From: Chitinilyticum litopenaei DSM 21440
GTDB taxonomy: Bacteria; Pseudomonadota; Gammaproteobacteria; Burkholderiales; Chitinibacteraceae
Direction of reading: 5' to 3'
Assembly: GCF_000428145.1 (NCBI RefSeq)
Contig: NZ_ATZJ01000007.1
Coordinates: forward strand, 1 to 64,000
Length of the DNA stretch: 64,000 nucleotides
The translations under genes were made by a program, and so were the position numbers. The notes below the pieces were generated by a model. It was given only the letters and a program-made list of their open reading frames with translations, did not search any database and had not been told where the DNA came from. Below are positions 44,824 to 53,070 of the stretch, in pieces (within the stretch, counting starts at the first letter, position 1; each line of letters opens with the position of its first letter).

Positions 44824-45780
44824 TTATTTGCCGCTGCCTGTGGCGTTGCTTGTTTTGTTCCGTGGGGCGGGCTTAGGCTTTGCTTCCAGTTTTTCAATCC
44901 GTTGGCGTAGCTCGATAGCAATATCCTGCATGCGTTGCGCCAGGCCGGATTGCTCGGTAGCCAGCAGCTCTGCCTTGTGGCGGTTTTCCCGTTCGGCTTC
45001 AAGTTTCTCTTCGGTTGCTTTCTTTTCCACCTTCATCGCTGCCAGCTGCTTCTCTGCTGCATCACGCTCTACCATGCGCTCATCGCTGATCCTGCGGCGG
45101 TTTTCCTTTTCCTTTTCTATCTCTTTCACTTGCTCTTGCACGCGCTCTTGCAATTGAGCATTTTCTTGCACACTTGCTTTAAGGTCGGTTTCAAGTTGAT
45201 CAATCCGGTTGCGTAGTTCAAGTGCCACATCTTGCATGCGCTTCGCCAGGCCTGATTGTTCGCCGGCCAGTAGTTCTGCTTTTTGGCGTTTTTCGCGTTC
45301 AATCTCTAGCTTTTCTTCGGTTTCCTTCTTTTCCAGCTTCAACGCTGCCAGCTGCTTTTCTGCTGCATCACGCTCTACCATGCGTGCATCGCTGATTCTG
45401 CGGCAGGTTTCAGTTTCTTCTTCCAGCTCCTGCGCGCGCTCTTGCAAACGGGCGTTTTCCTGCATGCTGGCTTCAAGGTCGGCTTGTAGGCGCTCAATTA
45501 TGAGTTGCATCTCGCTGCGCACGGCTTCTGCGGCAGCTTCAATCTCCGCGTTGATTGCCTGAGCAATCCGAGCGGGCAGTGTGGTGGCGCTTTCTGTTTT
45601 CTTCTCCTTGGCTGCGGGGCGGTCTTCGCCGATCTCGCCCAGCAATCGCTGTATCGTCGTCAATGACCCTTCCCCAAGCTCGCCGCGGACGCTACGCAGA
45701 GTCACCCGTTCACCACGCGCCTTGATGGCCTCAACGGCCGCCGATACTGTTGCCACTGTCAAACCGCTGATTCGTGCCAT
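44824..45780 (-). CDS. KfrA-like DNA-binding coiled-coil protein
   Basis: A 318-residue protein. Residues 1-60 resemble the KfrA N-terminal domain (TVATVSAAVEAIKARGERVTLRSVR, LGEGSLTTIQRLL). Residues ~75-300 are one long coiled coil made of two near-identical ~98-residue units (95-192 and 193-294), e.g. MVERDAAEKQLAALKLEKK and MVERDAAEKQLAAMKVEKK. KfrA proteins are plasmid-borne autoregulators that help partition. The start at 45780 has AGGGGTGG upstream. It lies opposite to the phage structural genes and has its own palindrome-rich promoter. Confidence 0.85.
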   Translation of the reverse strand: MARISGLTVATVSAAVEAIKARGERVTLRSVRGELGEGSLTTIQRLLGEIGEDRPAAKEKKTESATTLPARIAQAINAEIEAAAEAVRSEMQLIIERLQADLEASMQENARLQERAQELEEETETCRRISDARMVERDAAEKQLAALKLEKKETEEKLEIEREKRQKAELLAGEQSGLAKRMQDVALELRNRIDQLETDLKASVQENAQLQERVQEQVKEIEKEKENRRRISDERMVERDAAEKQLAAMKVEKKATEEKLEAERENRHKAELLATEQSGLAQRMQDIAIELRQRIEKLEAKPKPAPRNKTSNATGSGK

Positions 45781-45802
45781 GTCACCACCCCTAGAAAGAA
45801 AC

Positions 45803-45869
45803 ATACATATCAACTTGTACTTATTATACGATACGTATGTTACGATATCAAATAAATAATGATATGTAT
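45803..45869. promoter_or_regulatory. Palindrome-rich promoter/operator of the KfrA-like gene
   Basis: ATACATATCA (45803-45812) and TGATATGTAT (45860-45869) are inverted repeats. Between them lie the palindrome ATACGTAT (45831-45838) and GATATCA...TGATATG. KfrA autoregulates by binding repeats in its promoter, so these are candidate sites. Confidence 0.65.
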
Positions 45870-45965
45870 GATATGAAACCGATGAACGGCGCAAATTTTC
45901 CAACCGTCCACCACCCCGCCAATTCTCCTTTTGCAAGCCCATGCGCCCCTTGAGCTGCACCATTA

Positions 45966-46120
45966 AGGCGCGGTAGCGCCCCGGCTCTGAGTCTGGCAAT
46001 CGGTAGCACCCGATTGACGGACGATCTTAGCCGGGCCAGCCTGCGGCCAACGCGCCGCGGGCTTGGCTTGATCGTTCAGCAGAGCAGGGCGGCGTCGCCC
46101 TGCTCGTACAGCAAACCTAC
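45966..46120. other. Hairpin cluster, candidate phage origin/packaging region
   Basis: Successive hairpins: GGCGC-GGTA-GCGCC (from 45966), CAATCGG-TAGCAC-CCGATTG (45998-46017) and GAGCAGGGCG-GCGT-CGCCCTGCTC (46082-46105), plus a wider ACGATC/GATCGT pairing. Filamentous phages place their replication origin and packaging signal in such a non-coding hairpin cluster. Confidence 0.55.
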
Positions 46121-46197
46121 TGATCTGCTCGCGGCTGCGCCGCGTGCTTCTTAGCCTTTCCTGATAAACTTGCAAGCATCGTAAACGGAGGGTCGAT

Positions 46198-46710
46198 ATG
46201 CGCTTGCCTCTCACTGTCGCCATCTTGGCTATTGCAGCCGGTGCTTATTACTACCGCGCCCCTCTATTGGCCAAATACCAGACCTATCGCGCTGACCCCA
46301 TCCGCCAAACCGTCGAGGTCGTGGGTGTTGGCCCTTCTGAGGATCTGGCTCAAATCCTGCAAACCGCGCCCGAGTCGGGCCAGGTGAACAAGTGCAAAGT
46401 GGGTGCCCGCACCATCTACACAGATCAGAGCTGCGCCGCAGTCGGCGGCACCGGCAGCAAGATGGAAGAGGGGAATCTGGTCGTTGTTGAGCGACTTGCC
46501 AACACCGACCGCGCATTGCCTCCCGCTGAGCCTCAATCGCATGGCCCCGCAGTCTTGGCCGTCCGCGATGAAGCTTCAGAACACCGCAATCAGAATTTCA
46601 GCCAATGCAGCGAATTGAACCGCCTGCGCCTTCAAGCATTCAGCAATGGCCAGCGCGAGCAGGCCGACTACTTGCAGCAGCGCATGCGGGATCTGCGCTG
46701 CATGGGGTAG
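46198..46710 (+). CDS. Secreted DUF4124-like protein of the prophage
   Basis: A 170-residue protein with an N-terminal hydrophobic segment (LPLTVAILAIAAGAYYY) acting as signal or anchor. The segment KCKVGARTIYTDQSC resembles the DUF4124 core of betaproteobacterial envelope proteins. The rest is polar with a few cysteines. It has GGAGGG upstream. It is not a standard inovirus gene and may be cargo acting in the envelope of the lysogen. Confidence 0.65.
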   Translation: MRLPLTVAILAIAAGAYYYRAPLLAKYQTYRADPIRQTVEVVGVGPSEDLAQILQTAPESGQVNKCKVGARTIYTDQSCAAVGGTGSKMEEGNLVVVERLANTDRALPPAEPQSHGPAVLAVRDEASEHRNQNFSQCSELNRLRLQAFSNGQREQADYLQQRMRDLRCMG

Positions 46711-46726
46711 TTCAGCCCGGCAATGC

Positions 46727-47161
46727 CTAGTCCCCAAAGCAGCGCCACAGCATCAGCCCGTGCTTAGCCTCAAAGCCGCATTGCTTCTTGTAAAAATCCC
46801 GTTCCACCTTGAGGCGCTCGATAAGCTCGCTCTGACCCCAAACCATCCTCAGGTCGGCCCGGGTCATCTGCACCATTTTCAGCTCCTCCCGCGTGATGCC
46901 GTCTTTCGGATGCATTCCGGCCAGATACAGCCGTTCCTGAGTGATTTTCACGTCTGACCATTCACCCCATGACGCCGGGGCCGCAAAACCGCACAGGAAG
47001 CGCAGCAACTCGAATTCGCGCATGGAAACCGGTCTTGCCCCTGACTTCATCTCGCGCCAGCGGTTTATACCGATGTTTGCCAGCTCCCTTACGTCATCAC
47101 CTTTTGCCATTGCAATCAGCAGTTCATCAGGGCTTTTTCCGTTCTCCAGGACGGGGAAGTG
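46727..47161 (-). CDS. Small phage regulator-like protein (DUF3653-like)
   Basis: A 144-residue protein. The first half has a helix-turn-helix flavour (VRELANIGINRWREMKSGARPVSMREFELLRF), resembling DUF3653 proteins of inoviruses; the rest is charged and helical. The start at 47161 has GGAGG seven bases upstream. The frame is open back to the right attachment site. In the circular phage it lies directly downstream of, and in frame with, the repressor. Confidence 0.7.
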   Translation of the reverse strand, partial: HFPVLENGKSPDELLIAMAKGDDVRELANIGINRWREMKSGARPVSMREFELLRFLCGFAAPASWGEWSDVKITQERLYLAGMHPKDGITREELKMVQMTRADLRMVWGQSELIERLKVERDFYKKQCGFEAKHGLMLWRCFGD

Positions 47162-47191
47162 ACGCATTGTTGATCCTCCAAAATGACAAAG

Positions 47192-47213
47192 CCCGCGATT
47201 TGCGGGCCTTGTA
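47192..47213. other. Hairpin upstream of the DUF3653-like gene
   Basis: GCCCGC-GATTT-GCGGGC is a perfect 6-bp stem without a clear T tract. In the phage circle it lies between repressor and second regulator. Confidence 0.5.
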
Positions 47214-47260
47214 GTGTGTCGGATGCGCGACAGTCGCGCACTTCGCTTTCTGGGGTGTTT

Positions 47261-47288
47261 ACTTAACATAATATACATTATGCGATGT
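47261..47288. other. dif: Chromosomal dif site / right attachment site (attR)
   Basis: ACTTAACATAA-TATACA-TTATGCGATGT matches the reverse complement of E. coli dif at 23 of 28 positions, with the XerD arm and centre almost exact. The bases after it (TTATGCG) are the host XerC arm. It marks the replication terminus where XerC/XerD with FtsK resolve chromosome dimers, and the site where the prophage joined. Confidence 0.9.
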
Positions 47289-47446
47289 TGTGAATATGTG
47301 CCTTGCTACATCTGAGGAATATCAAATAATGTCCACACATGCGCCGCTATGCTGACGTCAACAACTCAGGCAACACCGTCAGCGGTATCGACGATCCAGG
47401 TTTTTAGAATCAGCGCATCACACAATGCGCATGCAAGGAGAAAACG

Positions 47447-50074
47447 ATGGCAGTCACCAATGTACAAGAACTCGACGCACTGGTCGCACGGGTTAAAAAG
47501 GCGCAGCAACTGTTCGCGACATATTCGCAGGAACAGGTCGACGAAATTTTCCGGGTAGCGGCACTGGCAGCTGCCGATGCCCGCATCCCGCTGTCCAAGA
47601 TGGCCGTGTCCGAGACCGGCATGGGCATCGTTGAAGATAAGGTGATCAAGAACCACTTTGCTTCCGAATACATCTACAACGCCTACAAGGACGAGAAGAC
47701 CTGCGGCATCCTGTCGGAAGACAAGACCTTCGGCACCATCACCATTGCCGAACCGGTGGGCATCATTTGCGGCATCGTGCCAACCACCAACCCGACCTCC
47801 ACGGCAATCTTCAAGGCGCTGATCGCCCTGAAGACCCGCAACGGCATCATCTTCAGCCCGCACCCGCGTGCGCGCAAATCCACCTGTGAAGCCGCCCGCC
47901 TGGTACTGGAGGCCGCCGTGGCCGCCGGCGCCCCGCGCGATATCATCGGCTGGATCGACGAGCCGACCGTGGAATTGTCCAACCACCTGATGCGCCACCC
48001 GGATCTGAACCTGATCCTCGCAACTGGCGGTCCGGGCATGGTTCGCGCAGCGTATTCGTCCGGGAAGCCCGCCATTGGTGTGGGTGCAGGCAATACCCCC
48101 GTGGTGATTGACGAAACCGCCGACATCAAGCGCGCCGTGGCGTCCATCCTGATGTCCAAGACTTTCGACAATGGCGTGGTCTGCGCTTCCGAGCAGTCGG
48201 TCATCATCGTCGACAGCATCTACGAACAGGTAAAGGAACGCTTCAACAGCAACGGTGGCTATATCCTCAACAAGAAGGAAACCGAGGCTGTGCGCAAGGT
48301 CATTCTGGTCAATGGCGGGCTGAATGCCGAGATCGTTGGCCAGTCTGCGGTGAAAATTGCCGACATGGCCGGCATCAAGGTGCCGCCGTACACCAAGGTG
48401 CTGATCGGCGAAGTGACCTCCGTTGGCGAGGAAGAAGCCTTTGCGCACGAAAAGCTGTCGCCGACGCTGGCCATGTACCGCGCCAAGGATTTCTTCGACG
48501 CGGTTGCCAAGGCCGAAGCGCTGGTGGCGCTGGGTGGTATCGGCCACACCTCGTCGCTGTACACCGACCAGGATCTGCAGGGTGAACGCATCGCCTACTT
48601 CGGCGACAAGATGAAAACCGCCCGTATCCTGATCAATACGCCCTCCTCGCAAGGCGGTATCGGCGACTTGTACAACTTCAAGCTGGCGCCGTCGCTGACA
48701 CTGGGTTGCGGCTCCTGGGGCGGCAACTCGATTTCCGAAAACGTCGGTCCGAAGCACCTGATCAACAAGAAGACCGTTGCCAAGAGGGCCGAGAACATGT
48801 TGTGGCACAAACTGCCGAAGAGCATCTACTTCCGTCGCGGCAGCCTCTCCGTTGCCCTTGAAGAACTGGCCGGCAAGAAGCGTGCCGCCATCGTCACCGA
48901 CCGCTACCTGTTCAACAACGGCTATGTGGATGAAACCATCCGTATCCTGAAAAACCAGGGCATCGAGGTCGAGGTATTCTACGAAGTGGAAGCCGACCCG
49001 ACGCTGGCCGTCGTGCGCAAGGGCGTGGCCATGCTCAACAGCTTCAAGCCCGACGTCATCATCGCGCTCGGTGGTGGCTCGCCGATGGACGCGGCCAAGA
49101 TCATGTGGGTGATGTACGAGCATCCGGACGTCGCCTTCGAAGACCTGGCACTGCGTTTCATGGATATCCGCAAGCGGATTTACACCTTCCCGAAGATGGG
49201 CATCAAGGCTGAGCTGATCGCGATTCCGACCACATCCGGTACGGGTTCCGAAGTCACACCGTTCGCCGTTGTGACCGATGAAAAGAGCGGCATGAAGTAC
49301 CCTATCGCCGATTACGAACTCACCCCGAACATGGCCATCATTGATGCCAACCTGGTGATGAACATGCCGAAGAGCCTGACCGCCTTCGGTGGCATCGACG
49401 CGGTAACCCACGCGCTGGAAGCCTATGTATCGGTCATGGCCAACGAGTTCTCCGATCCGCAAGCGCTGCAGGCACTGAAGCTGCTGAAGCAGCACCTGCC
49501 CTCCGCCTACCTCAACGGTGCGAAGGATCCGAAGGCGCGTGAAGGCGTGCACAACGCCGCAACGATTGCCGGTGTGGCTTTTGCCAACGCCTTCCTTGGC
49601 GTATGTCACTCGATGGCGCACAAGATCGGTGCCGAATTCCACCTGGCGCACGGTCTGGCCAATGCCCTGCTGATCTCGAACGTCATCCGCTACAACGCGG
49701 TCGACATTCCGACCAAGCAGACTGCCTTCAGCCAGTACGACCGTCCGCAAGCCAAGTGCCGTTATGCCGACATCGCCGAACACCTCGGCCTGCCGGGCAA
49801 GAACGATGACCAGAAGGTTGAAGCACTGGTAGCCTGGGTCGACGAACTGAAGAAGACCCTCAACATCCCGGCTTCCATCAAGGATGCCGGCGTGAACGAA
49901 GAGGAATTCCTCGCCAAGGTCGACCGCATTGCCGAAGAAGCCTTCGATGACCAGTGTACCGGCGCCAACCCGCGCTTCCCGCTGATCTCGGAACTGAAGC
50001 AGATCCTGATCGACACCTACTACGGTCGTCCGTATGTCGAAGCCTATCAACGTGAAGAAGCCAAGGCGAAGTAA
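47447..50074 (+). CDS. adhE: Bifunctional acetaldehyde-CoA/alcohol dehydrogenase AdhE
   Basis: An 875-residue fermentative enzyme reducing acetyl-CoA to ethanol with two NADH. The N-terminal aldehyde dehydrogenase part (1-440) has PTTNPTSTAIFKALI and the catalytic Cys in FDNGVVCASEQS. The C-terminal iron-dependent alcohol dehydrogenase (~450-875) has ALGGGSPMDAAK and the metal ligands in HSMAHKIGAEFHLAHG. AAGGAG lies 6 bases upstream of the ATG. The gene begins 158 bases from dif. Confidence 0.97.
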   Translation: MAVTNVQELDALVARVKKAQQLFATYSQEQVDEIFRVAALAAADARIPLSKMAVSETGMGIVEDKVIKNHFASEYIYNAYKDEKTCGILSEDKTFGTITIAEPVGIICGIVPTTNPTSTAIFKALIALKTRNGIIFSPHPRARKSTCEAARLVLEAAVAAGAPRDIIGWIDEPTVELSNHLMRHPDLNLILATGGPGMVRAAYSSGKPAIGVGAGNTPVVIDETADIKRAVASILMSKTFDNGVVCASEQSVIIVDSIYEQVKERFNSNGGYILNKKETEAVRKVILVNGGLNAEIVGQSAVKIADMAGIKVPPYTKVLIGEVTSVGEEEAFAHEKLSPTLAMYRAKDFFDAVAKAEALVALGGIGHTSSLYTDQDLQGERIAYFGDKMKTARILINTPSSQGGIGDLYNFKLAPSLTLGCGSWGGNSISENVGPKHLINKKTVAKRAENMLWHKLPKSIYFRRGSLSVALEELAGKKRAAIVTDRYLFNNGYVDETIRILKNQGIEVEVFYEVEADPTLAVVRKGVAMLNSFKPDVIIALGGGSPMDAAKIMWVMYEHPDVAFEDLALRFMDIRKRIYTFPKMGIKAELIAIPTTSGTGSEVTPFAVVTDEKSGMKYPIADYELTPNMAIIDANLVMNMPKSLTAFGGIDAVTHALEAYVSVMANEFSDPQALQALKLLKQHLPSAYLNGAKDPKAREGVHNAATIAGVAFANAFLGVCHSMAHKIGAEFHLAHGLANALLISNVIRYNAVDIPTKQTAFSQYDRPQAKCRYADIAEHLGLPGKNDDQKVEALVAWVDELKKTLNIPASIKDAGVNEEEFLAKVDRIAEEAFDDQCTGANPRFPLISELKQILIDTYYGRPYVEAYQREEAKAK

Positions 50075-50099
50075 GTGATGCTGCCCGGCTGACGATCAA

Positions 50100-50131
50100 A
50101 CACCCGTGACCTGCGTCACGGGTGTTTTTTT
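50100..50131 (+). terminator. Rho-independent terminator of adhE
   Basis: ACACCCGTGAC-CTGC-GTCACGGGTGT, an 11-bp perfect stem running into TTTTTTT, 26 bases after the adhE stop. Confidence 0.95.
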
Positions 50132-50241
50132 CTGCGCGCCCCGCGCTCGCGCAATTCAGCAGTGCTGACGCGCATCAAGGCCGGCAAGCTTATTTGAATG
50201 AAAATTACGTAGCAGGACAAAACGCAAGGCTTCGTCAGGTT

Positions 50242-50247
50242 TATAAT
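50242..50247 (+). promoter_or_regulatory. Possible -10 box of the pyk promoter
   Basis: A perfect TATAAT lies 39 bases before the pyk start, but no good -35 hexamer is seen at the right distance. Confidence 0.35.
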
Positions 50248-50285
50248 CGGCGCCAAGCATTTTCCCCATACCCAGGAACCATTGC

Positions 50286-51719
50286 ATGCACACCACTTCC
50301 CTCCCCCGCGGCACCAAGATCGTCGCAACCCTCGGCCCGGCATCGACCGATCCGGCCGTGCTGGAAAAGCTGATCGAAGCCGGCGTCAACACCGTGCGCC
50401 TCAACTTCTCGCACGGCACGGCCCAGGATCACACCGATCGCGCCAATACCGTGCGCGCGATTGCCGACAAGCTGGGCCGCCCGGTCGCCATCCTAGCCGA
50501 TCTGCAAGGCCCGAAGATTCGCATCGGCAAGTTCAAGAACAACAAGATCGAACTCAAGAAGGGTGAAACCTTCATTCTCGATGCCGCCTGCGAACTGGGC
50601 GACCAGACCCGCGTCGGCCTCGATTACAAGGAACTGCCCAACGATGTCGAGCCAGGCGCCCTGCTCTTGCTGGGCGACGGTGAAATCCAGCTGGAAGTGA
50701 ATGCGGTCAAGGGCACCGAAGTGCACACCACCGTGCTGTTCGGTGGCGTGCTGTCGAACAACAAGGGCATCAACCGCAAGGGCGGCGGCCTGACCGCGCC
50801 GGCGCTGACCGCCAAGGACATGGAAGACATCAAGACGGCTGCGGCGCTGAAGGCCGATTACATCGCCGTCTCCTTCCCCAAGTCTGCCGCCGACATGTAT
50901 ATGGCCCGCACCCTGCTGCGTGCGGCGGGCGGCACCGGCGGCCTGATCGCCAAGATTGAGCGCACCGAAGCGGTGGCCAACCTCGACGAAATTCTTGATG
51001 CCTCCGACGGCATCATGGTCGCCCGTGGCGACCTGGCCGTGGAAGTGGGCGACGCTGCCGTGCCGGCCTTGCAGAAAATGATGATCCGCAGCGCGCGCCT
51101 GAAGCAGAAGGTCACCATCACCGCCACGCAGATGATGGAATCGATGGTCAACAGCCCGGTACCGACCCGCGCCGAAGTGTCCGACTGCGCCAACGCCGTG
51201 CTGGATGGCACCGACGCGGTGATGCTGTCGGCGGAATCGGCCGCCGGCAAATACCCGGTCGAGGCCGTGGAAGCTCTGGTGCGCACCTGCATCGAGGCCG
51301 AGCGTTCCGGTGAAAGCCGCGTCGACAGCGAATTCGCCAAGGCCGACAGCTTCAAGCGCATCGACCAGACCGTGGCCATGTCGGTGGTGTATGCCTCCAT
51401 CCACATGCAGCTGAAGGCGGTTGCCGCGCTGACCAATTCGGGCACGTCCGCGCTGTGGCTGTCGCGCTATATCGGCAAGGTGCCGGTGTATGCCTTCACC
51501 AACTCGGTCGACACCTACCGCAAGATGGCGCTGTATCGCCACATCCAGCCGGTACTGATCCCGGTGATCGCCGATCGCGAAGCGGAAATCGTCCATGTGC
51601 AGGCCGAACTGCTGCGCGCCGGCAAGGTTGCCGCCGGTGATCGCATCGCCGTTACCTTCGGCGTTCCGGCCGGCGGTGGCGCCAATTCGCTGCGCATTTT
51701 CGACATCACGCAACGCTGA
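50286..51719 (+). CDS. pyk: Pyruvate kinase
   Basis: A 477-residue glycolytic enzyme making pyruvate and ATP from phosphoenolpyruvate. Conserved segments: TKIVATLGPAS, RLNFSHG, ADLQGPKIRIG, IAKIERTEA, MVARGDLAVE and the active-site ITATQMMESM. Length and sequence are nearer PykA (type II) than PykF. With adhE upstream it fits fermentative carbon flow, though each gene has its own terminator. Confidence 0.96.
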   Translation: MHTTSLPRGTKIVATLGPASTDPAVLEKLIEAGVNTVRLNFSHGTAQDHTDRANTVRAIADKLGRPVAILADLQGPKIRIGKFKNNKIELKKGETFILDAACELGDQTRVGLDYKELPNDVEPGALLLLGDGEIQLEVNAVKGTEVHTTVLFGGVLSNNKGINRKGGGLTAPALTAKDMEDIKTAAALKADYIAVSFPKSAADMYMARTLLRAAGGTGGLIAKIERTEAVANLDEILDASDGIMVARGDLAVEVGDAAVPALQKMMIRSARLKQKVTITATQMMESMVNSPVPTRAEVSDCANAVLDGTDAVMLSAESAAGKYPVEAVEALVRTCIEAERSGESRVDSEFAKADSFKRIDQTVAMSVVYASIHMQLKAVAALTNSGTSALWLSRYIGKVPVYAFTNSVDTYRKMALYRHIQPVLIPVIADREAEIVHVQAELLRAGKVAAGDRIAVTFGVPAGGGANSLRIFDITQR

Positions 51720-51753
51720 TCCCCACGCAGCCCGCATGGGCTGCGCGGCACAG

Positions 51754-51783
51754 AAAAAGCCGGCAGCGCTGCCGGCTTTTTTA
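51754..51783. terminator. Bidirectional terminator, pyk / leuB
   Basis: AAAAAGCCGGCAGC directly followed by GCTGCCGGCTTTTT, a very strong stem with A and T tracts on both sides. Confidence 0.93.
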
Positions 51784-51785
51784 TT

Positions 51786-51834
51786 GGGTATTGCCCTATG
51801 GCCCTTTGCAGTAATGGGCTACAAGGCAATACCT
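51786..51834. repeat. 49-bp palindromic repeat family, copy between pyk and leuB
   Basis: Starts GGGTATTGCCCTATGGCC and ends GGGCTACAAGGCAATACC. It abuts the terminator and ends 16 bases before the leuB stop. Confidence 0.85.
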
Positions 51835-51850
51835 TGTGAGTACACAGGGA

Positions 51851-52915
51851 TTACAGCGCCGCCACCACCGCATCACCCATCGCCGAGCAGCCGACCTTGG
51901 TCGTACCAGCTTCGTAGATATCGGCAGTGCGCAGGCCGTCGGCCAGCACCTTCTTCACCGCATTTTCGATGCGCAGTGCCGCAGCTTCCTCGTTGAAGGT
52001 GTAACGCAGCAGCATGGCGGCCGAGAGAATGGTCGCCAGCGGGTTGGCGACGTCCTTGCCGGCGATGTCCGGTGCCGAACCGTGGCTGGGCTCGTACAGG
52101 CCCTTGTTGTTGGCGTCCAGCGAGGCACTGGGCAGCATGCCGATGGAGCCGGTCAGCATCGACGCTTCATCGCTGAGGATGTCACCGAAGATATTGCCGG
52201 TCACCATCACGTCGAACTGCTTGGGCGCCTTCACCAGCTGCATCGCGGCATTGTCGACCAGCATGTGGGAAAGCTCCACATCCGGGTATTCCTTGGCCAC
52301 GTCGCTCATGATTTCCTTCCAGAACTCGGTGGTTTCCAGCACATTGGCCTTGTCGACGGAGCACACCTTCTTGCCGCGCTTTTGCGCCGCCTGGAAGGCG
52401 ACGTGACCGATGCGGCGGATTTCCGACTCGGCATACAGCATGGTATTGAAGCCTTCGCGCTCACCGTTGTCGTTCACGCGGATGCCGCGCGGCTGGCCGA
52501 AATAGATGTCGCCAGTCAATTCGCGCACGATCAGGATATCCAGACCGGACACCACTTCGGGCTTCAGCGTGGATGCATTGGCCAGCTCCGGATACAGAAT
52601 GGCCGGGCGCAGGTTGGCGAACAGGTTCAGATCCTTGCGGATGGCCAGCAGGCCGCGCTCAGGACGCAGCGGACGATCCAGCTTGTCATATTGCGGGCCG
52701 CCAACGGCACCGAGCAGGATCGCATCGGCTTCGCGCGCCAGCTTCTGCGTGAATTCCGGATACGGGCTGCCAAATTGATCGTACGCCGCCCCACCCAGCG
52801 GCGCCTCGGTCAACTCGATGGGCATTCCCTCAGAAGCCAGCTTGTTCAGCACTTTCTTCGCTTGCGCGACAATCTCGGGACCAATGCCGTCACCGGGCAG
52901 TACCAGAATTTTCAT
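51851..52915 (-). CDS. leuB: 3-isopropylmalate dehydrogenase LeuB
   Basis: A 354-residue NAD-dependent enzyme of leucine synthesis, oxidising and decarboxylating 3-isopropylmalate. Seen: LPGDGIGPEI, VRELTGDIYFG, the SVDKANVLETTEFW active-site segment and GNIFGDILSDEASML. ATG at 52915 has GGAG seven bases upstream. It is separated from leuCD by nagB and a terminator, so it needs its own promoter. Confidence 0.97.
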   Translation of the reverse strand: MKILVLPGDGIGPEIVAQAKKVLNKLASEGMPIELTEAPLGGAAYDQFGSPYPEFTQKLAREADAILLGAVGGPQYDKLDRPLRPERGLLAIRKDLNLFANLRPAILYPELANASTLKPEVVSGLDILIVRELTGDIYFGQPRGIRVNDNGEREGFNTMLYAESEIRRIGHVAFQAAQKRGKKVCSVDKANVLETTEFWKEIMSDVAKEYPDVELSHMLVDNAAMQLVKAPKQFDVMVTGNIFGDILSDEASMLTGSIGMLPSASLDANNKGLYEPSHGSAPDIAGKDVANPLATILSAAMLLRYTFNEEAAALRIENAVKKVLADGLRTADIYEAGTTKVGCSAMGDAVVAAL

Positions 52916-52940
52916 AGGTGTTCTCCAGTCAATCAATACA

Positions 52941-52989
52941 GGGTATAGGCCTATAAGCCATTATTTAAATAGGTTACAGCCATATACCT
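52941..52989. repeat. 49-bp palindromic repeat family, degenerate copy upstream of leuB
   Basis: Starts GGGTATAGGCCTATAAGCC and ends GTTACAGCCATATACC. It lies 25 bases upstream of the leuB start, where promoter or leader would be. Confidence 0.7.
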
Positions 52990-53027
52990 AAAGGACAATG
53001 CCTTTCATTCAGCAATCATGCCAAAAA

Positions 53028-53051
53028 GAAAGAGGGGCTAGCCCCTCTTTC
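53028..53051 (-). terminator. Rho-independent terminator of nagB
   Basis: GAAAGAGGGGC-TA-GCCCCTCTTTC, an 11-bp stem; on the minus strand it continues TTTTTGG, 20 bases after the nagB stop. Confidence 0.92.
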
Positions 53052-53070
53052 CTGCCCAGGCGGTCGAGTC

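Larger units (their letters stand above)
38937..47288. mobile_element. Inovirus (filamentous phage) prophage integrated at dif
   Basis: About 8.3 kb between two dif-like sites carry the standard filamentous-phage modules in order: repressor (minus strand), ssDNA-binding protein, gpII-type replication initiator, small membrane proteins, major coat, gpIII-like, gpVI-like and Zot. They are followed by a terminator and accessory genes. There is no integrase and no secretin gene, which fits phages that use host XerC/XerD and a host secretin. Base composition is clearly AT-richer than the host in the structural genes. The predicted circle is 8,324 bp (38954-47277). Confidence 0.93.

Noticed and set aside
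47366..50050. 894-codon open frame on the minus strand
   Set aside because: It mirrors adhE codon for codon and is His/Gly/Val-rich without motifs; adhE is clearly the gene.
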